Source: Bacilli bacterium (lineage in GTDB: Bacteria > Bacillota_I > Bacilli_A > ML615J-28 > CAG-698). From it: DNA of 49,082 nt. The stretch is from positions 1 through 49,082 of the forward strand of contig CAKJYW010000018.1 of assembly GCA_918272565.1 (NCBI GenBank). Reading direction: 5' to 3'. Made by a program: the position numbers and the translations under genes. Each line of letters opens with the position of its first letter. Position 1 is the stretch's first letter. The notes beneath the pieces were generated by a model, which worked only from the letters and a program-made list of their open reading frames with translations, was not told where the DNA came from and did no database searches. Of the stretch, positions 43,660 to 49,082 are shown in pieces.

Positions 43660-44637
43660 ATGTGGATATTATATGTAATAGGTGGAATTATCCTATTTAT
43701 TATCTTTCCTCTTTTGATTGTACAGTATAATGTAGCTTGGTTCTTGTTTAAGAAATATTTTACAAGAAACAAGAAAGAAAATTGGACAAGGGAACCAAAG
43801 ATTGGGGATGCTGAAGAAGAGAAGATGTATGAAATAGGAATCAAAGAATTCCATGATAAGAATGCTAGTTTTAAAGAAGATGTAAAAATCGAAAGCGGCG
43901 AGTTTAGTCTTGCGGGGGAATTTTATAACTTTGGGTTTGATAGAACCGTTATAATTGTAGCAGGACGTAGCGAAGCGTTAACTTATTGCTATTTCTTTGC
44001 GATGCCTTATAAAGATTTAGGTTACAACGTTTTAGCAATCGATAATCGTGGACACGGCTACTCTACAGGTAAAATCAATTCACTTGGTTTAGATGAATAT
44101 AAAGATATCTTAAACTGGGCAAGATTTTTACATGATGAGAAAAAGCAAAAAAGCATCATCGGGCATGGTGTTTGTATCGGTTCAGCCACAATCCTTTATG
44201 CTTTAATTCATAATAAAGAAGAAGGATTAGGTGTGGATTATTTCGATGCGATTATCGCTGATGGAATGTATGTTAATTTTGCTGAAAGCTTTAAGAACCA
44301 TGGAATTGAAAAAGGCTTTAAGCGAGGCTTAGTTCCTAAGATGTTCTTTTCTATTATGAAAAGAAAAGCTCATGTTGATCCATATTTTGGACCAATTGAT
44401 TGTATCGATAAGCTAGATAAGCCAATTTTATTCTTATATGGCAAAGAAGACATTTATTCTGTCCCTGAAAAGAGTATAGAATTATATGAAAAATGTGCCA
44501 CATTCAAAAAAATAGTGTGGTTTGATAAGGGTGCTCACTCAAGACTAAAAATTAATGATATGGTAAAATATGATAGAGAAATAGGAGAATTTCTAAATAC
44601 TATAAATAAAGGAGTTGTAAATGAGAAAACTAACTAA
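43660..44637 (+). CDS. membrane-tethered alpha/beta hydrolase with Cys nucleophile elbow
   Basis: 325 aa. An N-terminal transmembrane segment (about residues 2-24) is followed by a serine-hydrolase-type fold: a TVIIVAGRSEALTYCY strand-loop, a LAIDNRGHGYS block and GHGVCIGSA, the nucleophile elbow. Here the nucleophile would be Cys172 (GVCIG) instead of Ser, as in dienelactone hydrolase. Asp264 (YGKEDIYS) and His293 (GAHSRLK) complete a catalytic triad. The substrate is unknown; the fakA neighbour hints at lipids. It starts 7 bases after fakA and overlaps the transporter gene by 17 bases. Confidence 0.85.
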   Translation: MWILYVIGGIILFIIFPLLIVQYNVAWFLFKKYFTRNKKENWTREPKIGDAEEEKMYEIGIKEFHDKNASFKEDVKIESGEFSLAGEFYNFGFDRTVIIVAGRSEALTYCYFFAMPYKDLGYNVLAIDNRGHGYSTGKINSLGLDEYKDILNWARFLHDEKKQKSIIGHGVCIGSATILYALIHNKEEGLGVDYFDAIIADGMYVNFAESFKNHGIEKGFKRGLVPKMFFSIMKRKAHVDPYFGPIDCIDKLDKPILFLYGKEDIYSVPEKSIELYEKCATFKKIVWFDKGAHSRLKINDMVKYDREIGEFLNTINKGVVNEKTN

Positions 44638-46063
44638 AAAACAATTAACTTGGTATGGTATTGCTGGTATTGGACCAAATATGTTAAACCTTATGGTTGG
44701 TTCATATTTGTGTGATGCTCTAATGACTGAAGGTTTTATTGAAAATGTTGAAAACTGGACATTTTTAAATAAGACATTGGTTATTGCGGGAATTTGGAGT
44801 ATCTTTGTATTAATTGCTAAGATTATTGATGGTGTAATTGATATTCCTCTAGGATCTTGGACAGATAGACTTAAGACTAAATGGGGTAACCGTCGTCCTG
44901 CACTATTAATTGGTATTGTCTTAATGACTTTAGCATATTTCATGTTCATGATTGTTCCAGTAAAAGAAGCATCAGTGCTTAATACTATTTGGTTTGGATT
45001 CTGGCTTGCTTGCTTCTATTCATTCTATACATTAACAATGGTAACATTCTATGCTACATTTGGTGAAGTAACAAAGAATGAAGTTGATAGAGTTTATTTA
45101 TCAAATGTTAAATCAACAGTTGATATTATCTACTTCGTATTAGGTTATGCTCTAATCCCTATGATGGTTGGTAACTTCAATATTAGAATACTTGCAATTG
45201 TTTCATTTGTTTTAATGTTATCAATGATCATTCCATTTGTTGTATTAAAAGAAAGATCTACTTTAGATAAAGATGTTGAACAATATAAAGCAGAACATCC
45301 TGAAGACGAAGAAGCACAAAAAGAAGAAGCTCCTAAGATGATCCCATCTCTTTTATACACATTAAAGAACAAAGATTTCATCCTTTGGATGGTAATCTAT
45401 GCTGCTTTACAATTTGGCTTATCAATGTATTTAGCTGGATTTAATGTTTATTATAGTGGTGCTATGGGATTTAGTGGATTAAAGATTACATTATGTAATG
45501 TGGCTGGATTTGGACCTGTTCCATTTACTCTAATTCTATATAATTTCATTTCAAAGAAAAAAGGATTTAGATTTGCCTTTAGATACTCACTAATCATGTT
45601 TAGTATTGGTATGTTAATTGGAGTATTCTGTAGACCAACAATCTTCCCTAACGACACAACAAGACTCATCGTATCAATGTTTGCAAGCTTTGTTTGCTCA
45701 TTTGGTATCGGTGCATTCTTCTCTGTTAGTTACGTTATTCCAAGTCAAATCTCTGAAGATGAAAAGAAAAAGACTGGTGTTAGCCATCCTGCAATGTATT
45801 TCGCTGTTCAAGGCTTATTCTCAGCAGGAATTAGTGCTATAGCAACTGGTTTAATTTGGATTAACTTAAAGAAAGTTCCTGCAAGTGATTCCTTCTTCTT
45901 TAACCCAAGTGGTGGAAGTGGATTATTATTCTTGCTTGTAGCTATAGGATGTATCGTAGCTTGTCTATTCACAATGTTCTTGCCTAAGTCACTATGCGAT
46001 GTTGGTAAAGAAAAGAAAGAAGAGAAGGAAGAAGCTACTCCTACTCCAGAAATCACTGAATAA
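44621..46063 (+). CDS. GPH-family sugar:cation symporter (MFS)
   Basis: 480 aa with about twelve transmembrane segments. It has the MelB/GPH features: a GSYLCDALM region in the first helix, and the loop-2 block DGVIDIPLGSWTDRLKTKWG followed by NRRPALLIG. A charged insert (KAEHPEDEEAQKEEA) lies in the central cytoplasmic loop, and the C-terminal tail is rich in Lys and Glu. The family imports glycosides, pentosides or hexuronides with Na or H; the substrate cannot be read from sequence. AAAGGAG precedes the ATG. It overlaps the hydrolase gene by 17 bases and ends the operon. Confidence 0.88.
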   Translation: MRKLTKKQLTWYGIAGIGPNMLNLMVGSYLCDALMTEGFIENVENWTFLNKTLVIAGIWSIFVLIAKIIDGVIDIPLGSWTDRLKTKWGNRRPALLIGIVLMTLAYFMFMIVPVKEASVLNTIWFGFWLACFYSFYTLTMVTFYATFGEVTKNEVDRVYLSNVKSTVDIIYFVLGYALIPMMVGNFNIRILAIVSFVLMLSMIIPFVVLKERSTLDKDVEQYKAEHPEDEEAQKEEAPKMIPSLLYTLKNKDFILWMVIYAALQFGLSMYLAGFNVYYSGAMGFSGLKITLCNVAGFGPVPFTLILYNFISKKKGFRFAFRYSLIMFSIGMLIGVFCRPTIFPNDTTRLIVSMFASFVCSFGIGAFFSVSYVIPSQISEDEKKKTGVSHPAMYFAVQGLFSAGISAIATGLIWINLKKVPASDSFFFNPSGGSGLLFLLVAIGCIVACLFTMFLPKSLCDVGKEKKEEKEEATPTPEITE

Positions 46064-46070
46064 TAGGAAT

Positions 46071-46103
46071 AAGGTTATATGTTTAAACATATAACCTTTT
46101 TTT
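46071..46103 (+). terminator. terminator of the transporter operon
   Basis: AAGGTTATATG pairs with CATATAACCTT (loop TTTAAA), followed by a T-run. Confidence 0.92.
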
Positions 46104-46123
46104 AGAAAAAGATAAATCAAATT

Positions 46124-46132
46124 TGTTATAAT
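46124..46132 (+). promoter_or_regulatory. extended -10 promoter of the 46152 lipoprotein gene
   Basis: TG-T-TATAAT, 20 bases before the ATG; GGAGG follows it. Confidence 0.6.
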
Positions 46133-46151
46133 AATAGATGGAGGAATAAAA

Positions 46152-47117
46152 ATGAAAAAGCCAATATTCTTTATTTTATTGATTTTATCTTTTCTATTAA
46201 TGGCTTCTTGCTCTAAAGAAAGTGCAAATAATGGTAATAATCAAGATGATATAGTTGATAGTGACGCACTAGTTGATGATAATAATTATGAAGGACTTAG
46301 AATTAAAAAGATTACATATAAAACAGTTGATTACTTTGGTGGTGCCACTACAACTTCAATCCTCGATCTTGAATCTAATGAATATTTAATAAGTGGATAT
46401 ACACAATATGATGAGGAAGCTAAAATGAGGTTAGTTAGTACTTTTAGCGATGAAGATGAAGAGATATTTTTAGATAATATTTATAAAAGTGGATTATTAA
46501 AGATAAAAGATAATTACAAAACTACTGATATAATCATGGATGGTGGTGGCTGGACTTTAATAATTGAGTTTGATGATGGGACCGAGAAAACATCTGATGG
46601 AGATAATGACGGACCATATGAACTATTTAATAAATGTGCTATCTATTTTTATGATTTGTGTGGATCTGGGGTTATCGGATATCTTAGTGAAGAATATTTC
46701 TATCCACAGGATATGAATATGTGCGTGTTTTTTAGATATTATGAAGGTAATAATATCCATTCTCACAATGGGTGGAGTACGGTTTATACTGTTGAATACA
46801 AGTGGTATAAGAAGATATTGGTTGATAATGATGTCTTCGATATGTGTGATTCAAAGAAGACTGAATTCTTAAGTGACAAAGAATATTTTGTATCATTTAC
46901 GACTGGTAATTATTTTTACGAATTGAAATTCTCTAAATTCGTTTTATATTCATATGACTATAATAAAGAATTAACTAATGAAAGGAAACTCTATGAATGT
47001 GGATGGTTTAGTCAAATAGATTTAGAGCTTGAAATGGATAAGATTTATGTCTTTGAATTATTCTATGATAATGGAAATTATGTTAAATATGCTTTTTCAA
47101 CAAAACTATATCAATAA
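46152..47117 (+). CDS. lipoprotein of unknown function
   Basis: 321 aa. Signal peptide ending in lipobox LMASC (Cys20), then an Asn/Asp-rich linker of ~25 residues. The mature part holds a beta-rich module around YEGLRIKKITYKTVDYFGG and IIMDGGGWTLIIEFDDGTE, then more Tyr/Phe-rich strands. No known domain or catalytic motif is recognised. GGAGG before the ATG sets the start. Single-gene unit with its own promoter and terminator. Confidence 0.75.
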   Translation: MKKPIFFILLILSFLLMASCSKESANNGNNQDDIVDSDALVDDNNYEGLRIKKITYKTVDYFGGATTTSILDLESNEYLISGYTQYDEEAKMRLVSTFSDEDEEIFLDNIYKSGLLKIKDNYKTTDIIMDGGGWTLIIEFDDGTEKTSDGDNDGPYELFNKCAIYFYDLCGSGVIGYLSEEYFYPQDMNMCVFFRYYEGNNIHSHNGWSTVYTVEYKWYKKILVDNDVFDMCDSKKTEFLSDKEYFVSFTTGNYFYELKFSKFVLYSYDYNKELTNERKLYECGWFSQIDLELEMDKIYVFELFYDNGNYVKYAFSTKLYQ

Positions 47118-47127
47118 TAAAATTATT

Positions 47128-47166
47128 AGGCTTCGAATGTTAGATTTCTAACTAGAAGCCTTTTTA
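47128..47166 (+). terminator. terminator of the 46152 gene
   Basis: AGGCTTC pairs with GAAGCCT, with an inner GTTAG/CTAAC, followed by T5. Confidence 0.85.
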
Positions 47167-47198
47167 TTTAAACATAAATTGCAATTTATTAGTAATTT

Positions 47199-47207
47199 TG
47201 CTATAAT
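47199..47207 (+). promoter_or_regulatory. extended -10 promoter of the 47229 gene
   Basis: TG-C-TATAAT, 21 bases before the ATG; AAAGG follows it. Confidence 0.6.
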
Positions 47208-47228
47208 AAGTAAACAAAGGTAACGAAT

Positions 47229-49082
47229 ATGAGTATAAAAAAATTAATTGTGATTTTCTTAATGCTTATTTTTCTTGGTAGTTTTACAGGTTGCAAGAAG
47301 ACGCAAGTTGATGTAACAGAGCAAGAGAGAGAAAAAATGAATGATGTTTTTTATACATTATTCAGTGATTATGACATTAATAAAATTGCTGAAAATCTCA
47401 ATTTAATAAATGAAAAAGATGGATATATTATCTCTTATCACTCAAATAATCCTGATGTTATTAGTGATGAAGGTGTAATCTATCAAGGCTTAGATGACAA
47501 AAAGGCTACAATGACTGTAACAATAAGAAACGAAGAACTTGATTTAAGTTTATCTAAGACATTTGTTATGACCATTTTGGCTGTTAGTCCTATCCCTATT
47601 AAGGATTTATATAATGCTAGTGGCATATATAAAATTAAGGGTATCGTTAGTGCTATTTTCCGTAATGTTGTTTATTTAGAAGATAGTACTGGTAAAACTA
47701 GCGTCCTTTTATCTAGAGATAAGATTAATAAAATCAGTGAAGGTAGCGAAGTCTTGATTACGTTTGATGATAGCTTGGAAGAAAAGATTATTCGTTTTGA
47801 AGTATTGTCAAACGATAATAGCATTGCTAAGAGTGCACAAATAGATGATTTTAAGGATGTTGAAAGAAACTATTACCGAAGAGTCGATGTTAGTGGATTA
47901 ACTGTCGAAGATGTTTTATTTGATCCAACAAACATAGAAAGTGATATCATTCTAACTTTAACTGATGGTTCTTACACTAAACAGCTATTGGTTGATGGAA
48001 AGAGTGAAAAGCTTCAAGAAGAAGATAGGCTTCTATTTTATGATTTAGAAATAGGGGATATTGTTGAAATAAAGAATATTATCTCTGATGATGTTTTGTG
48101 TTACGTTAGTGATTCTAAAATCGTTAGAACTAAACAAGTTGTTATTAGTTATACCAATGTTAATGATATTGATAGAGAAGGAATGTTTTATCTAAAAGGA
48201 AGAGTAGAATATGTCTTACTTAATTCCTTTGTTATAAAAGACGCTACAGGTAGTAGATTAATCTATAATCCTAGTGAACTACCTATAGTAGAGGGACAAG
48301 TGTATTCTTTTAGAGTTGATGCTACATTTAATGAAGTTATTGAACTAACTTTAAAGAGATCAAAAGAACTAGATGAAGTCCTAGATATAAGTAGTGATCC
48401 GATTGTTGTAACGGATACTTTAATGGAACTTCTTAAAGATAATCCACTTGATAACTATCTATATGTTGAAATGATTGGTGAAGTAATTGATGCTGACATC
48501 GAAAAAGCGTTAGTTCCTTATGGTACTACTGACACTTACATTATTTTTAATGATAACATTAGTAGTAGTTTTGTTGGAGAAAATGTTAAAGTAATTGGAT
48601 TTTTAGCTAAGAATCAATCTGATGAATTTAGGATGATCGTTGATAAAATTTATTTAGCAGAAAATACAAGGATTAATCCAATTAGAATTGAGATTAGTGC
48701 TAAAACAAACGAACTAAATATTTACGATGAATTAAAGCTAGAAACAATTATTAGTCCATATTATGCTAATTACAATAATGATGTAACATTTGAGCTTAAT
48801 AAAAAAGGTGTCATTACTATTGATGGTAGCGGTAATGTCAGGGCAATTGGCTTTGGTAGCGTTCAAGTAACCGCAAAAACCACTAACAATGTTATTAATC
48901 ACTTTGTTATTAGTGTAGGTAACCTTGATAATAAAAAGACAACTTCACTACTCTTCGGATTTGATAAAATCAAGTTGAGCGTTGTTGATGAGATTGAATT
49001 TAAGCCAATAAATCTAGAGCATACCTATCAATATGTTTATGATACGTCTTTACTGTTTATCAATAATAATAGACTTAAAGCC
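47229..49082 (+). CDS. large lipoprotein with Ig-like and OB-like modules, cut by window edge
   Basis: The frame is open for 618 codons to the end of the window, with no stop. Signal peptide with lipobox-like FTGC (Cys20) suggests lipidation. An atrophied Ig-like module (about 50-115; SYHSNNPDVISDEGVI) is followed by an OB-fold-like module (about 125-185; YKIKGIVSAIFRNVVYLEDS). A second OB-like module occurs near 320-375 (FYLKGRVEYVLLNSFVIKDA). A Big_2-like Ig domain lies about 495-565 (VTFELNKKGVITIDGSGNVR). This mix occurs in cell-surface proteins of Firmicutes, often ahead of enzymatic or binding domains, so a functional domain may lie beyond the edge. The start has AAAGG about 10 bases upstream. 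Confidence 0.8.
   Translation, partial: MSIKKLIVIFLMLIFLGSFTGCKKTQVDVTEQEREKMNDVFYTLFSDYDINKIAENLNLINEKDGYIISYHSNNPDVISDEGVIYQGLDDKKATMTVTIRNEELDLSLSKTFVMTILAVSPIPIKDLYNASGIYKIKGIVSAIFRNVVYLEDSTGKTSVLLSRDKINKISEGSEVLITFDDSLEEKIIRFEVLSNDNSIAKSAQIDDFKDVERNYYRRVDVSGLTVEDVLFDPTNIESDIILTLTDGSYTKQLLVDGKSEKLQEEDRLLFYDLEIGDIVEIKNIISDDVLCYVSDSKIVRTKQVVISYTNVNDIDREGMFYLKGRVEYVLLNSFVIKDATGSRLIYNPSELPIVEGQVYSFRVDATFNEVIELTLKRSKELDEVLDISSDPIVVTDTLMELLKDNPLDNYLYVEMIGEVIDADIEKALVPYGTTDTYIIFNDNISSSFVGENVKVIGFLAKNQSDEFRMIVDKIYLAENTRINPIRIEISAKTNELNIYDELKLETIISPYYANYNNDVTFELNKKGVITIDGSGNVRAIGFGSVQVTAKTTNNVINHFVISVGNLDNKKTTSLLFGFDKIKLSVVDEIEFKPINLEHTYQYVYDTSLLFINNNRLKA

Noticed and set aside
1-49082. Mycoplasma code (UGA as Trp)
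   Set aside because: Trp is encoded by TGG in conserved motifs, several genes end in TGA, and RF2 is present.

Overview
The window is a very AT-rich, gene-dense chromosomal segment from a low-GC Gram-positive bacterium (Bacilli/Mollicutes side, possibly one of the uncultured gut lineages near Erysipelotrichia, RF39 or Acholeplasma; this placement is inferred from gene content, not computed). The signs are a Firmicutes-style gene order (hpf-secA-prfB; rbgA-rnhB-topA), strong AGGAGG-type ribosome binding sites, sigma-A promoters that very often carry an extended -10 (TGN-TATAAT), many lipoproteins with a Cys lipobox, and a FakA/FakB fatty acid salvage pair. TGA is a stop (it ends yitT, topA, the HAD gene, an acetyltransferase and the 11750 gene), and RF2 is present, so the code is the standard bacterial one and not the mycoplasma code.

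Layout: 1-7.2 kb holds a stand-alone ftsZ, an EF-G-like GTPase, an RluD-type pseudouridine synthase, a Big_2 lipoprotein, a LURP-one-related protein and an unknown membrane protein behind a promoter with a nine-G spacer tract. 7.2-8.3 kb is a minus-strand pair (uridine kinase, small membrane protein). 8.4-12.7 kb holds a DUF1189-like membrane protein overlapping leuS, a small Cys-containing protein and hpf. 12.8-18.0 kb is a two-gene operon of large secreted GHL10 (DUF187/DigH-like) glycoside hydrolase homologues. 18.2-28.4 kb is secA, then an ADP-ribosylglycohydrolase gene and a Fic gene wedged between secA and prfB, then prfB-yitT-recX and a third GHL10 gene. 28.5-33.8 kb holds a minus-strand HAD phosphatase, a small membrane protein, and an operon of a one-TM protein, an FtsK translocase lacking its usual membrane domain, and signal peptidase I. 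33.8-39.5 kb is two GNAT acetyltransferases, rbgA-rnhB, a lipoprotein and topA. 39.6-44.6 kb holds a DUF3795 protein, a zinc-ribbon membrane protein, plsC-degV(fakB)-fakA, a membrane-tethered alpha/beta hydrolase with a Cys nucleophile elbow, and a GPH-family sugar symporter. The end holds two lipoproteins, the last one cut by the window edge.

How the genes work together: FtsZ, FtsK and the GHL10 hydrolases fit cell division and envelope remodelling. SecA, signal peptidase I, the lipoproteins and the GHL10 proteins form an export theme. PlsC, FakB and FakA form a fatty-acid-to-phospholipid branch. HPF, RbgA, EF-G-like, RF2, LeuRS and the pseudouridine synthase serve translation.

Most unusual points: (1) a perfect 53-bp direct repeat (20686-20738 and 21767-21819) made of the last codons, stop and terminator of secA, whose second copy supplies the last codons, stop and terminator of the ADP-ribosylglycohydrolase gene, as if a one-gene cassette had inserted at the 3' end of secA; (2) a VbhA-like/Fic/winged-helix protein directly behind it with palindromes over its promoter; (3) a G9 tract exactly between -35 and -10 of a membrane-protein gene, a likely phase-variation switch; (4) two GHL10 proteins sharing a KGC + hydrophobic + KR C-terminal tail that looks like a Cys-type sorting signal; (5) an FtsK without transmembrane segments next to a small one-TM protein. 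No tRNA, rRNA, CRISPR array, transposase or integrase was seen. No stretch without a gene exceeds 300 bases.
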